This document shows positions 26,961 to 35,606 of a DNA stretch of 64,000 nt, one piece after another. The notes beneath the pieces are model-generated. The model made no database searches. It worked only from the letters and a program-made list of their open reading frames with translations, and was not told the origin of the DNA. The translations under genes were made by a program, and so were the position numbers. Position 1 is the stretch's first letter; each line of letters begins with the position of its first letter. Source of the DNA: PWQG01 sp050486205 (GTDB lineage Bacteria; Pseudomonadota; Gammaproteobacteria; Pseudomonadales; Pseudohongiellaceae); the NCBI GenBank assembly GCA_050486205.1, contig JBJHCW010000001.1, forward strand, positions 310,001 through 374,000. The letters run 5' to 3'.

Positions 26961-27911
26961 TCAATCCTGCAGATTGTCCAGGATGCGCTGCACTGCAGTG
27001 GCGTCTTCGTGATTACCGGTTTGCGCTTGCAGCTGGCGCAGCAATTCGTAACTTTGCCGTGGTACCGGTTGCCCCATGTGCATGCGAACCCCGATGTGAT
27101 CTTCCAGAAAGGCAATTGCTGCACCATGGTTGTCCATGTTCAGGTGGGCGTTGGCCAGCATCAGCAGGACCGCGTCGGCGCCGGGCGCATCAGCGCTGCT
27201 GTTGCCTTCCAGCGCCAGCCAGTCGGACAGATAGGCCGCTGAGGCCGCGTAATTCCCATCACGCGCATACAATTGGCCCAGCGCCATTGTGGCACGGGAT
27301 TCCACATTGCTGCGCAGGTCTGGCAAGGTCAGCACCTCCTCGAAGGCAATGATGGCTTCGTCATACATTTCAAGACTGATCAATGCATTGGTATAGAAAT
27401 TCAGTACTGTAGACTGTTCAAGCGCATTGAGTTGCTCAAAGTCCTCGTACAGGGCGTTCAGGTCATCCAGGCCTTCAACCCACTGCTGCGCCATGAAGCG
27501 CTGCTGCACCTCGTTGATCACGTCGTAGACCCGTGCGCTGAGCACGGCCTGCCCGCCAACCCCGGCATCAGCGCCCGCATCGGAGGCCGCCTGGTCGTTG
27601 TTGCCGTGGTCGCTGCCAGCCGCGGTATCTGGCCCTGGCCCTGATCCCGACCCCGAATCAGCATCGCTGTGCTCGTGCGCCGTATCCCTTGCAAAACCTT
27701 CTGTGGAGGCAGAATCCAGCGCGCCGGCCGCGGCCTCAACCTCCTCGCTGCCACGAGCTGCCAGCCGGGCAGCGGCTTCTGCCGATTCGGCCGCGATGCT
27801 TTCAGCCTGCTGACGAATCTCTTCACGGTCAACATCGGTGATACGTACCCACAGGCTGATGCCTGTCACAACCGCCAGCGTCAACAGCAACCACGTCCGT
27901 GCTCCGGGCAT
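26961..27911 (-). CDS. Membrane-anchored TPR-like protein
   Basis: A short N-terminus and one membrane segment (RTWLLLTLAVVTGISLWV) are followed by an Ala/Glu-rich stretch that may be a coiled coil, a low-complexity linker rich in Asp, Gly and Ser, and then TPR-like helical repeats from about residue 125 (FMAQQWVEGLDDLNALYEDF, NFYTNALISLEMYDEAIIAFEEVL, ALGQLYARDGNYAASAAYLSDWL). The C-terminal part resembles TPR proteins seen beside TonB systems, but none is adjacent. I chose the ATG at 27911 with GGGAG upstream over a TTG at 27959. Function unknown; likely periplasmic scaffold. The 289 bases between it and the cyclase start hold nothing I can identify. Confidence 0.65.
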   Translation of the reverse strand: MPGARTWLLLTLAVVTGISLWVRITDVDREEIRQQAESIAAESAEAAARLAARGSEEVEAAAGALDSASTEGFARDTAHEHSDADSGSGSGPGPDTAAGSDHGNNDQAASDAGADAGVGGQAVLSARVYDVINEVQQRFMAQQWVEGLDDLNALYEDFEQLNALEQSTVLNFYTNALISLEMYDEAIIAFEEVLTLPDLRSNVESRATMALGQLYARDGNYAASAAYLSDWLALEGNSSADAPGADAVLLMLANAHLNMDNHGAAIAFLEDHIGVRMHMGQPVPRQSYELLRQLQAQTGNHEDATAVQRILDNLQD

Positions 27912-28012
27912 TTTGCGACTCCCGTCATTTTTTCTGCCTGACTCAAAGTATATACTCAATGGTCAACAAGGATAACTGACCTATGGATCATTAAACAGGA
28001 TGAGGGCGGACT

Positions 28013-29029
28013 ATGAAGCGCATGGCAATTTTCGCGGACGGCACATGGAACTCACCTGAAAAAGGCGGTGCCACCAATGTACTGCAGATGGCGCGCGCAG
28101 TTAAACCCCTGGTGGGCAACACCACACAAGTGGCATTCTATGATTGGGGCGTCGGTACAGACCGCAAGCAACTCGCTGGCGGTATCACCGGTGCGGGCAT
28201 CGACAAGAACATCATGGACTGCTACCGCTTTCTGGTGCACAACTACAAAGCCGGCGACAAGCTGTTTCTGTTCGGTTTCAGCCGTGGCGCCTATACTGTG
28301 CGCTCACTGGCCGGTTTCATCCGCAACTGTGGTCTGATCAAACGCGAACATGCCGATCGGATACCTGAAGCCTTCGATCTGTACCGGCAGCGCACCCGAA
28401 AGACCGCACCGGGTGAAAAAACTGCCGAGGATTTCCGCAAGCGTTTCGCTGTTGCGGATCTTACACCTATTGAGTTTCTCGGCGCCTGGGATACCGTGGG
28501 TGCACTCGGCATACCCGTACCCTTCTGGGGCACGCTGAATGAGAGTCGCTATCTGTTCCACGACACCGAACCCAGCAAAATCATCCGTCACGCCCGGCAT
28601 GCCCTGGCCATTGACGAGAACCGCCAGGACTTTGAGCCGACACTCTGGGACAACAAACCGGGCATGGATCTCATGCAGGTCTGGTTCCCCGGCGTGCACT
28701 CGGACGTAGGGGGTGGCTACGATGATCCAGGCCTGAGCCATTGTGCCAGCCAGTGGATTCTGAAAGAAGCCGCCCGGTATGGCCTGAAATTCGAACCCCA
28801 CTTCATCAATGGGCTAAAACCCGATCCGCTGGCACGTCAGCACGATGAGCGCAAAGGCATCTATCGCGCCCGGCGCCCCTTCACGCGCAGAATCACTGGC
28901 GCGGTGCACGCGTGCGTAAAAGCGCGATGGGAAGCCAATGCGCACGACTACAGACAACGCAGCAGAGCATTGGCGGAGTTACTCGAGTCGGTTGAACAGG
29001 ACTGGTCGCAAATAGAGCTGGTGGACTGA
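28013..29029 (+). CDS. DUF2235 alpha/beta hydrolase
   Basis: The 338-residue protein starts KRMAIFADGTWNSPEKG and has the nucleophile elbow GFSRGAYTVR, then FLGAWDTVGALG and VWFPGVHSDVGGGY, the signature blocks of DUF2235. The family includes type VI secretion phospholipase effectors (Tle1), but many members stand alone and have no known substrate. No secretion genes, VgrG or immunity gene are next to it, so an effector role is not supported. It has no signal peptide. It converges with the next gene four bases away. Confidence 0.85.
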   Translation: MKRMAIFADGTWNSPEKGGATNVLQMARAVKPLVGNTTQVAFYDWGVGTDRKQLAGGITGAGIDKNIMDCYRFLVHNYKAGDKLFLFGFSRGAYTVRSLAGFIRNCGLIKREHADRIPEAFDLYRQRTRKTAPGEKTAEDFRKRFAVADLTPIEFLGAWDTVGALGIPVPFWGTLNESRYLFHDTEPSKIIRHARHALAIDENRQDFEPTLWDNKPGMDLMQVWFPGVHSDVGGGYDDPGLSHCASQWILKEAARYGLKFEPHFINGLKPDPLARQHDERKGIYRARRPFTRRITGAVHACVKARWEANAHDYRQRSRALAELLESVEQDWSQIELVD

Positions 29030-29033
29030 GCGC

Positions 29034-30032
29034 TCAACCGAAGCCTTCCAGCACCACCTTGCCAACGGTGTGCTGGGTTTGCATGGCATCGTGAGCCCGC
29101 TCCAGATTGGCTGCATTGATGCTGCCAAAATGCTGCCCCATGGTGCTTCGAAGTACACCCTGGTCAATCAGGCCGGCCACTTCGCCAAGCAAGGCCTGCT
29201 GTACGCCAATATCGTCGGTGCCAAACATCGGGCGGGTGAACATGAACTCCCAGTGCAGGGACAGGCTTTTCTGTTTCATACTCATGATATTCAGTGGTTG
29301 AGCCGGATCATCAACCAGTGACAACCGGCCTTGGGGCCGCAGCATGGCAACAAGGTCATCAAAATGCTGCTCGGTACGGTTGATGCAGGCCACGTCGGTG
29401 ACATCAGCGATATCGAGCCTTGCCAGTTCCGCTTTCAGTGACTGGCTGTGATCCAGCACATGGTGGGCGCCAAGGTCACTGACCCACTGCCGGCTCTGCG
29501 GCCGCGAAGCGGTGCCGATCACCGTTGCGCCCGTCAAGCGACGGGCAAGCTGAACAAGCATGGAGCCAACGCCGCCACCGGCGCCAACCACCAGTAACAC
29601 ACGCGACGCGGCGGCTTCTGCGCGCGGCATCTGTAATCGATCGAACAGCATCTCCCAGGCCGTGATGGTAGTCAGCGGCATGGCTGCCGCCTCGGCGTCA
29701 CTCAGCGTTTCAGGCGCTTTGGAGGCGATGCGGGCGTCCACACAGTGAAACTCGGCATTACACCCCTGTCGTGTCACATCACCTGCATACCAGACACGAT
29801 CCCCTGGACTGAAGCCGCTCACGGCTGAACCTGTGGCCACTACCTCTCCCACCGCATCCCAGCCAAGAATCTTGTGAACGCCGTCTGCCGGTTTTACCCT
29901 TGCGCGAATTTTGGTATCCACAGGATTGACCGCAATGGCGCGCACCGCCACCAGCAAATCGTGTTCGCCAGGTTCTGGCCTGGCGGTTTCAAAGTCAATC
30001 AAGGGTCCTTCCAGATAGCCTGTGGCTCTCAT
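29034..30032 (-). CDS. Zinc-type alcohol dehydrogenase-like / NADPH:quinone oxidoreductase
   Basis: A medium-chain dehydrogenase of 332 residues. AIAVNPVDTKIR, GWDAVGEVVATGSAV and the Rossmann motif VVGAGGGVGSMLVQLARRL place it in the ZADH/quinone oxidoreductase group, which usually lacks the catalytic zinc; I see no structural zinc Cys cluster. It likely reduces quinones or enones with NADPH. I chose the ATG at 30032 (MRATGYLEGPLIDFE) with AGGAAG six bases upstream. Confidence 0.85.
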   Translation of the reverse strand: MRATGYLEGPLIDFETARPEPGEHDLLVAVRAIAVNPVDTKIRARVKPADGVHKILGWDAVGEVVATGSAVSGFSPGDRVWYAGDVTRQGCNAEFHCVDARIASKAPETLSDAEAAAMPLTTITAWEMLFDRLQMPRAEAAASRVLLVVGAGGGVGSMLVQLARRLTGATVIGTASRPQSRQWVSDLGAHHVLDHSQSLKAELARLDIADVTDVACINRTEQHFDDLVAMLRPQGRLSLVDDPAQPLNIMSMKQKSLSLHWEFMFTRPMFGTDDIGVQQALLGEVAGLIDQGVLRSTMGQHFGSINAANLERAHDAMQTQHTVGKVVLEGFG

Positions 30033-30152
30033 AGGTCGCTTCCTGTTGTCATCAGTTTTTTTGCAAAAGTGAGCCACCATGGTACCACCGGGCCCTGGCT
30101 GACCGGCAAGCCAGCGCGTTTAATTGTCCGCCGCAGCCACTGCCGCGGCGTC

Positions 30153-30166
30153 TGTTAACGTTAACA
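30153..30166. promoter_or_regulatory. 14-bp palindrome in the gap before the TonB receptor gene
   Basis: TGTTAACGTTAACA is a perfect palindrome with a central CG, the form favoured by LacI-family repressors. GTTAACG at 30216-30222 and CTGTTAAA near 30238 look like further half-sites. All lie in the 317-base divergent gap 30033-30349 between the dehydrogenase and the receptor, 184 bases before the receptor start. I see no Fur box in this gap and no other gene. Confidence 0.4.
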
Positions 30167-30349
30167 ACCCGGTAAAGTCGACCGTACAGGCGCTTTCAGC
30201 CCATTCCCGAGCTGCGTTAACGAACACTGCAACTAACTGTTAAATCAATGACTTGCTGAGCTTCCAGCCTCATAATACCGGCGCGATTGTCAGTGATCTC
30301 CTCTGACAGCGCCGTTCACTGCAGTACATCCCGGGAGGGGGAGATTTTC

Positions 30350-32515
30350 ATGAATACAAACCAGTACCAGTTTCAGCGCAGGCCACTTGTCATAGCACTG
30401 GCGGCAGCCGGACTCAGCACCATCACCAGCGCACCCCTGCACGCCCAACACAATACTGTAGAAGAAATGCTTGTGATCGGCCAGCCGATATCAACCCAGC
30501 GCCTTGATGTGGAAAACAGCGCCGGCAGCCGACTCGGACTGTCATCGTTTGATACACCTGCCAGTGTGGACATCATCACGGCCGAGGAGATCAGCGCCAA
30601 AGGTGACTACCGTGCACTTGATGCCATCACCCGCTCAGCCGGCATCTCCTCCAACGCCACACCCGGCAATGGCGGCACATCGGTATCATCACGCGGTTTC
30701 AGCGGCCACGTGACCACCACAACCACCTATGACGGCGCCCGCCTCTTTGTCACCGCCGGTACAGTCACATTCCCGGCCGACACCTGGATGCTGGATCGTG
30801 TTGAGGTCCTGAGAGGCGCTGGTTCTGTCATCAATGGCATGGGCGCCATTGGCACCACCATCAACTATATTCCCAAATCGCCGCAGTTCGGAGACCCCCA
30901 GCTCGAAGCGCTGGTGGCAGGCGGCAGTTTCGGCACCCGGCGCGTGGCCGCTGGCGGTGGCGCGGAATTGAACGAGCAATGGGCCTATCGGCTGGACGCA
31001 TCACACCACCAGTCCGACGGCTTTGCCCGCAATGCTGACGAATCACGCACCGCAGCGGCAGGATCGCTGCTGTTCCAGCCCTCCGACGACTTCAGCATGA
31101 AGTTCAGCCTCGATTACGCCGATGTTGATGCCGCGCCGTTCTGGGGTACACCGCTGATCGACGGCGAAGCCAACCGCTCTCACCGGCGCAACAACTATAA
31201 CTTCCGTGACGCCTTTGTCACCCACCAGGACCTGTGGGCCAGAGTGCATACCGAGTGGCAGATTGCGCCGGATGTAAAGTTCCGTAACGACACTTATCTG
31301 ATCGACGCCGAACGAGAATGGCAGAATCTGGAGGAGTACTACTACAATGCCGAGCGCAACGAGATTGATCGCATGTTCTATCTCGGCATCGTGCATGACA
31401 CCCGGCAGGTGGGCACGCGCAGCGATGTGCTGGTCGACAGTACCCTGGCCAATGGAATGGAAAACCGCTTTAACATCGGCGCGGAGGTCAACGTCATTGA
31501 TCTGGACTACCACAACAACTTCAACACAGGCGGATTCGACGTATCCGACAGCGTACCTGTGATTGGCTTTGACGCTGGTGTCCTGCCTCGGAACACCATC
31601 CCGACCCTCCTTGACTACTCTACGGACAGTACGCAATGGGCCGTGTTCTGGGACAACGTGCTGACACTTACCGACTCCGTGAGTCTGGTTACCGGCATGC
31701 GCTACGACCGGTTCAGTTTCGATCGCGTGCAACACGCGCTGACCCACCCACAGGCCAACCCGAGACCGCGCTCGACCTTCGATGCCGGGCTCAGTGCCAC
31801 AACCTGGCGCGCCGGCATCGTCTATCAACCACGAGACAGTCTCAGCCTTTACGCCCAGACCAGTTCGGCAGCGGATCCGGTAACATCACCGGTGTCCATC
31901 AACGCCGCCAGCGCCGAATTTGATCTTAGCAAGGGCCGCCAGTACGAAATTGGCATAAAACAACAGTTCCTGGACGGGCGCGGCGAATACACGCTGGCAT
32001 GGTTCGATATCACCAAGGACAATCTGGTGACCAGACTGCCGGGGTCACCGGAATCGGAGCAGATCGGACAGCAGAGCTCTGATGGCGTAGAGTTCACGCT
32101 GCGATTATTCCCGTTCGAACAGCTGGCTGTGGATTTCAATTCCACCTGGATCAACGCGCAGTATGACGCGTTCTATGCCGGTGAACAGTCACTGCGGGGC
32201 AATCGTCCCAACAACGTGCCACGTCAGACCAGCAATCTGTGGGTCAGCATGACCCCCGGCAACCGCTTGCAGATTGGTGGCGGCCTGCGCTACGTTGGAT
32301 CGCGATACGCAAACAACACCAACAGCGTCACACTGCCGTCCTACACCGTACTGGATGCCAGTGTGAGCTGGCAGTTGAACCGGAATGTTTCCATGACTTT
32401 GCGCGGTCGCAATCTGACAGACGAGGCCTATGTGGAATCACAGTACATCTCCGCGCAGCAGTGGCTGTTCGGTGACCCCCGATCCTATGAAGTGAGCTTC
32501 CGGTATACGTTTTGA
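30350..32515 (+). CDS. TonB-dependent outer-membrane receptor, siderophore type
   Basis: The 721-residue protein has a signal peptide (cleavage near PLHAQ), a TonB box EEMLVIG, a plug domain (TPASVDIITAEEI, LDAITRSAGIS, WMLDRVEVLRGAGSVINGMGAIGTTINYIPK) and a beta-barrel ending in the expected aromatic residue (SFRYTF). It is close to TonB-dependent siderophore receptors. The ATG at 30350 has a strong GGGGGAG seven bases upstream. Its stop overlaps the start of a PepSY-type membrane protein, a frequent partner of ferric-siderophore receptors. The ligand cannot be told. Confidence 0.9.
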   Translation: MNTNQYQFQRRPLVIALAAAGLSTITSAPLHAQHNTVEEMLVIGQPISTQRLDVENSAGSRLGLSSFDTPASVDIITAEEISAKGDYRALDAITRSAGISSNATPGNGGTSVSSRGFSGHVTTTTTYDGARLFVTAGTVTFPADTWMLDRVEVLRGAGSVINGMGAIGTTINYIPKSPQFGDPQLEALVAGGSFGTRRVAAGGGAELNEQWAYRLDASHHQSDGFARNADESRTAAAGSLLFQPSDDFSMKFSLDYADVDAAPFWGTPLIDGEANRSHRRNNYNFRDAFVTHQDLWARVHTEWQIAPDVKFRNDTYLIDAEREWQNLEEYYYNAERNEIDRMFYLGIVHDTRQVGTRSDVLVDSTLANGMENRFNIGAEVNVIDLDYHNNFNTGGFDVSDSVPVIGFDAGVLPRNTIPTLLDYSTDSTQWAVFWDNVLTLTDSVSLVTGMRYDRFSFDRVQHALTHPQANPRPRSTFDAGLSATTWRAGIVYQPRDSLSLYAQTSSAADPVTSPVSINAASAEFDLSKGRQYEIGIKQQFLDGRGEYTLAWFDITKDNLVTRLPGSPESEQIGQQSSDGVEFTLRLFPFEQLAVDFNSTWINAQYDAFYAGEQSLRGNRPNNVPRQTSNLWVSMTPGNRLQIGGGLRYVGSRYANNTNSVTLPSYTVLDASVSWQLNRNVSMTLRGRNLTDEAYVESQYISAQQWLFGDPRSYEVSFRYTF

Positions 32516-33990
32516 CTCTGGGTAAACGGCTAAAGCGGTACCTGTACCTGACCCATCGCTGGCTGGGGGTCTGCATGTGCCTGCTGTTTGCGCTCTGGTT
32601 CATCAGCGGCGTGGTCATCATGTATGTGCAGTACCCCACCCTGACCGAAACCCAGCGTATTAAAAACCTTCCGCCGCTGCAGCCGGAACAGATACAACTC
32701 AGTGCCGCCGACGCCCGACAACGCATTGCCCTGGCCGGTGGCAGCGCGCAAAGCGTGAGGCTGAGCCAGTTGATGGGCCGGCCAGCCTATCAGCTTCGCG
32801 GCGCCGACAATGTGCCGGTAACGGTGTTTGCCGATACCGGAGAGGTCCTGTCGGGCCTGACGCCCGAACAGTCCCTGCAGGTGCTTCGCCATTCCGGCTT
32901 CCATGATGCTGACAGCGAGCCCCACTATCTCGGACTGGTCGACATGGACCAATGGACAATCTCCGGCAGCCTGCATCCGAGCCGCCCACTGCACAAGGTG
33001 TCAGTCGGTGACCGTGCCGGTACGGTGATCTACGTGTCCGATGTCAGCGGCCAGATTGTGCTCGATACCAATCGGCAGGAACGCTTCTGGAACTGGCTCG
33101 GCACCACCATCCACTGGATTTACCCAGTGCAGCTGCGCCAGCATCCATCTCTCTGGGCTGAGGTGGTGATCTGGCTGTCCGTGGCCGGCATGGTGTCAGT
33201 CATTACCGGCGGATTGATCGGTTTCATGCGCCTGCGCGTTCGCAAGCCCTACCGCGGCAAGGATGTAACGCCCTATCAGGGCGTGGACAAGTGGCATCAT
33301 GTGCTCGGCCTGGCCAGCCTGATCTTTCTGGGCACCTTCATGTTCAGCGGTCTGCTGTCCATGTCTCCCTGGGGACTTTTTTCCTCCGGTACCTCACCCG
33401 GGCCGCAGATCCAGCGCTACCAGGGCGACAGCCTTGGTAATCTGTCTGCCTTTCCGCAGCCCGGCTCTCAGGCGTTGGCCGGTATCCGGGAAGTGGACTG
33501 GCACCGGGTTGGCGGTCAACCTTATCTGGTCCTGTCCTCATCGGCAGACCAGCGTTATGTGCTGTTGCCTGGCAGGGCACGGGAACCCGCACCGGCCCAG
33601 CCACTGCACGACCTGATGCAGCAATCCCTGAACCGGTTCATGCCTGATGCCAGTATCGTTGGCACCACGCAACTGGACCGCTTTGACAACTATTACTACA
33701 GCACACACAACCGGTATCGCCCGTTACCCGCCCTGCGCGTGGACTTTGATGACCCGGAAAACACCTCGTTCTATCTGGACCTGAACAGCGGGCAGGTAGT
33801 GCTGCGCCACACCGATACCAGCCGGCTGTACCGCTGGCTCTACAACGGCCTTCACAGCCTGGATTTTATTGTGCTGCTGGATCGTCGCCCGCTATGGGAC
33901 ATCGTGGTATTGCTGCTCAGTGTCATCGGTCTGGTCTTCTCTCTCACGGCGGTGATGATCGGCTGGCGGCGTCTTCTGCAGCAACTGTAG
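32512..33990 (+). CDS. PepSY-associated membrane protein (PiuB-like)
   Basis: This 492-residue inner-membrane protein has an N-terminal segment after KRYLYLTHRWLGVCM, a PepSY-like region, and further membrane segments near ATVVIWLSVAGMVSVITGGLIGF-like VIWLSVAGMVSVITGGLIGF, LGLASLIFLGTFMFSGLL and, at the C-terminus, DIVVLLLSVIGLVFSLTAVMIGW. Conserved His residues in the helices (THRWLG, TIHWIYP, KWHHVLGL, GLHSLDF) suggest heme binding, as proposed for PiuB-type ferric-siderophore reductases. It starts with a TTG that overlaps the receptor stop, so it is coupled to it. Role in reductive iron release is inferred. Confidence 0.8.
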   Translation: MTLGKRLKRYLYLTHRWLGVCMCLLFALWFISGVVIMYVQYPTLTETQRIKNLPPLQPEQIQLSAADARQRIALAGGSAQSVRLSQLMGRPAYQLRGADNVPVTVFADTGEVLSGLTPEQSLQVLRHSGFHDADSEPHYLGLVDMDQWTISGSLHPSRPLHKVSVGDRAGTVIYVSDVSGQIVLDTNRQERFWNWLGTTIHWIYPVQLRQHPSLWAEVVIWLSVAGMVSVITGGLIGFMRLRVRKPYRGKDVTPYQGVDKWHHVLGLASLIFLGTFMFSGLLSMSPWGLFSSGTSPGPQIQRYQGDSLGNLSAFPQPGSQALAGIREVDWHRVGGQPYLVLSSSADQRYVLLPGRAREPAPAQPLHDLMQQSLNRFMPDASIVGTTQLDRFDNYYYSTHNRYRPLPALRVDFDDPENTSFYLDLNSGQVVLRHTDTSRLYRWLYNGLHSLDFIVLLDRRPLWDIVVLLLSVIGLVFSLTAVMIGWRRLLQQL

Positions 33991-34184
33991 GTTGTCGATT
34001 TCCCCGGAGGCCAGGGTGGCGGCGGCCACGCACCTGGCTGTTGGTCAGGCACGACATATAAGGTCCGCGGATTCAAGCACTTGGCGCCGCCACGGTCGAA
34101 GCTGTCTTAGACTCCCGACACATTTTACAGGCGAACCTTGCACCAACTCACAATAAGCGATTGATTTAAATGAAAAATAAAAAG

Positions 34185-34200
34185 TTGGCACAAGTCTTGG
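34185..34200 (+). promoter_or_regulatory. Sigma-54-like promoter for the EF-hand gene (predicted)
   Basis: TTGGCACAAGTCTTGG has the -24 element TGGCAC and the -12 TTG at the exact spacing, but the -12 dinucleotide is GG rather than GC. It lies 66 bases before the start codon and just after an A/T-rich stretch. The rest of the 276-base gap after the PepSY gene shows only a weak hairpin near 34010-34040. No sigma-54 activator gene is in the window. Confidence 0.35.
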
Positions 34201-34266
34201 AACAGTGGGACTGCGAGGCGATACATCCTGCCTCAATACGGAAACAGTCATTACTGGAGGTAAGTC

Positions 34267-34587
34267 ATGCGTAACAAGTCACTGCTTGCAATCACCCCTT
34301 TCGCGTTTGCTCTGTTTACCGCTTCTGCACTCGCTGACGAGATGCCCGCGTTCCAGGAAGCCGACAAGGACGGCGATGGCGTTCTGAGCCACACCGAGGC
34401 GGAGGAAGCGCTGCCTATCGAGATTCCTGACCTCAATGGCGACGGTATCGTACGAGTGAATGAAATTGTCGAAGTGCTGCCCGACATCGGCTTTGCCGCC
34501 GATGACACCTCCCCGGTGATGGCCGGTGAATATTACGTGATTGTTGAAACGCTGCGCAACGATGACCGTTACCGCGAAGACTCATGA
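34267..34587 (+). CDS. Exported EF-hand protein
   Basis: A 106-residue protein with a signal peptide (cleavage after SALA) and two canonical EF-hand loops: Asp33 to Glu44 (DKDGDGVLSHTE) and Asp55 to Glu66 (DLNGDGIVRVNE). Both have all calcium-coordinating positions filled. The mature protein would be ~83 residues, acidic and periplasmic or secreted, probably a calcium sensor or buffer. The ATG at 34267 has GGAGG upstream. It stands alone between a possible sigma-54 promoter and a strong terminator, so it is likely a single-gene transcript. Confidence 0.85.
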   Translation: MRNKSLLAITPFAFALFTASALADEMPAFQEADKDGDGVLSHTEAEEALPIEIPDLNGDGIVRVNEIVEVLPDIGFAADDTSPVMAGEYYVIVETLRNDDRYREDS

Positions 34588-34596
34588 GAGTTTGAT

Positions 34597-34639
34597 GACG
34601 CTCAGGGACGAGCGTCTCCCCTCCTCGCTTCATGGCGAG
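34597..34639 (+). other. Two hairpins in the 3' untranslated region of the EF-hand gene
   Basis: GACGCTC at 34597-34603 pairs perfectly with GAGCGTC at 34610-34616 (6-base loop). CTCGC at 34624-34628 pairs with GCGAG at 34635-34639. Together with the terminator stem that follows, this gives three successive stem-loops after the stop codon, which could protect the mRNA or be released as a small RNA. Confidence 0.45.
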
Positions 34640-34677
34640 TGAAGTGCCCTGCTGGAAGTCGAGCGAAGGCTGACTCG

Positions 34678-34713
34678 CGGCTGGTTCGATCATCGATCCA
34701 GCCGTTTTTTTTT
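34678..34713 (+). terminator. Strong intrinsic terminator after the EF-hand gene
   Basis: CGGCTGG (34678-34684) pairs with CCAGCCG (34698-34704), and the inner bases TCGA/TCGA extend the stem past one mismatch; nine T residues follow at 34705-34713. Confidence 0.85.
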
Positions 34714-34821
34714 GCGCAGGCCCGGCAAGCCCCCACAATCAGGTCAAGTTAATGCAGCACCTGCCGATATGTATCCTGCTGACCCTGACCGTTCACCCGA
34801 GTGCCCCCGGCGGATTGATTG

Positions 34822-35355
34822 ATGAGCGAAGCCCTGATTCTGATCTTGCTGGTCTCCATTACCATCAATGTCATCGCCATATGGAAAATGATCACTGCTG
34901 CAGCGCGGGCCGCTGCGCACACTGTGCAGATGCGCGAGTTACGCAAGGCCATACAGAACCAGGCTTCTCAGATGGAGCGATACAAGGAGTATGCGGAAAA
35001 CATCCACTTTCATCACGACGTCATGTCGCGGGCCTTGCGTTTTCACCTCCACGCAGCCGGACTGGTCTACGAACCGAGACTGTGGCACAGCTACGATGCC
35101 ATCGTGAAAGCCGAATGGCCGTTCGACCGGAAAAGCTGGCCGTATCATCTGCCTATGCTGGACAACCCTGCCAGCCGTATGGACGCACCGGAAGATCTGC
35201 GTGCCTATGAGAAATGGTGCAAGGAAACCGCGCAGGGACACTACCGCGACCAGGTAAATACCGTCATTGACCGCAATTACATACAGGAACTGGATACCGT
35301 GTGCGCTGAATACCTGGAGGACACGGCAAACAAACAGGTTTCCGGCACTTCCTGA
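34822..35355 (+). CDS. Hypothetical protein with N-terminal membrane anchor
   Basis: The 177-residue protein has one N-terminal membrane segment (ALILILLVSITINVIAIWKMI), then a charged helical stretch (MRELRKAIQNQASQMERYKEYAENI) likely to form a coiled coil, and a C-terminal region with many aromatic and His residues (HFHHDVMSRALRFHLHAAG). I do not recognise the family. The ATG at 34822 lies just after an in-frame TTG. It ends 122 bases before tRNA-Pro; CCTGATG at its stop pairs with CATCAGG downstream, a possible weak hairpin. Confidence 0.55.
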   Translation: MSEALILILLVSITINVIAIWKMITAAARAAAHTVQMRELRKAIQNQASQMERYKEYAENIHFHHDVMSRALRFHLHAAGLVYEPRLWHSYDAIVKAEWPFDRKSWPYHLPMLDNPASRMDAPEDLRAYEKWCKETAQGHYRDQVNTVIDRNYIQELDTVCAEYLEDTANKQVSGTS

Positions 35356-35400
35356 TGTGACAGCCCGGCATCAGGTGCGTGATTTTTTTCAAATCAGGCC

Positions 35401-35440
35401 TTGGCTTTGCACTGCAATTCTGACATATTATGCGCCCCGG
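35401..35440 (+). promoter_or_regulatory. Predicted promoter for tRNA-Pro with GC-rich discriminator
   Basis: TTGGCT at 35401-35406 and CATATT/TATTAT at 35424-35431 form a -35/-10 pair with 17-19 base spacing. The following GCGCCCCGG is the GC-rich discriminator typical of stringently controlled stable RNA promoters. The mature tRNA begins at 35478. Confidence 0.5.
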
Positions 35441-35477
35441 CCAGACCTGACCTGGCAGACGCACAGCAAGACCCCAT

Positions 35478-35554
35478 CGGAGTGTAGCTCAGCCTGGTAG
35501 AGCACCGTCTTCGGGAGGCGGGGGTCGGAGGTTCAAATCCTCTCACTCCGACCA
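35478..35554 (+). tRNA. tRNA-Pro (anticodon CGG)
   Basis: The 77-base cloverleaf is complete. The acceptor stem is CGGAGTG with CACTCCG, the D arm GCTC...GAGC, the anticodon loop TTCGGGA (anticodon CGG) on a stem CCGTC/GGCGG with one G-T pair, and the T arm contains GGTTCAAATCC. The CCA end is encoded at 35552-35554. It closely resembles E. coli proK. Confidence 0.96.
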
Positions 35555-35606
35555 GTTTGATCCATCACCGGTTCCGTCCTTCCCCGCTCATGATAGAATC
35601 GTTTCC

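Noticed and set aside
28013..29029. Type VI secretion lipase effector
   Set aside because: DUF2235 includes such effectors, but no VgrG, PAAR, adaptor or immunity gene is adjacent.
35478..35554. Genomic island integrated at tRNA-Pro
   Set aside because: No integrase and no repeat of the tRNA 3' end was seen downstream; the flanking genes look native.
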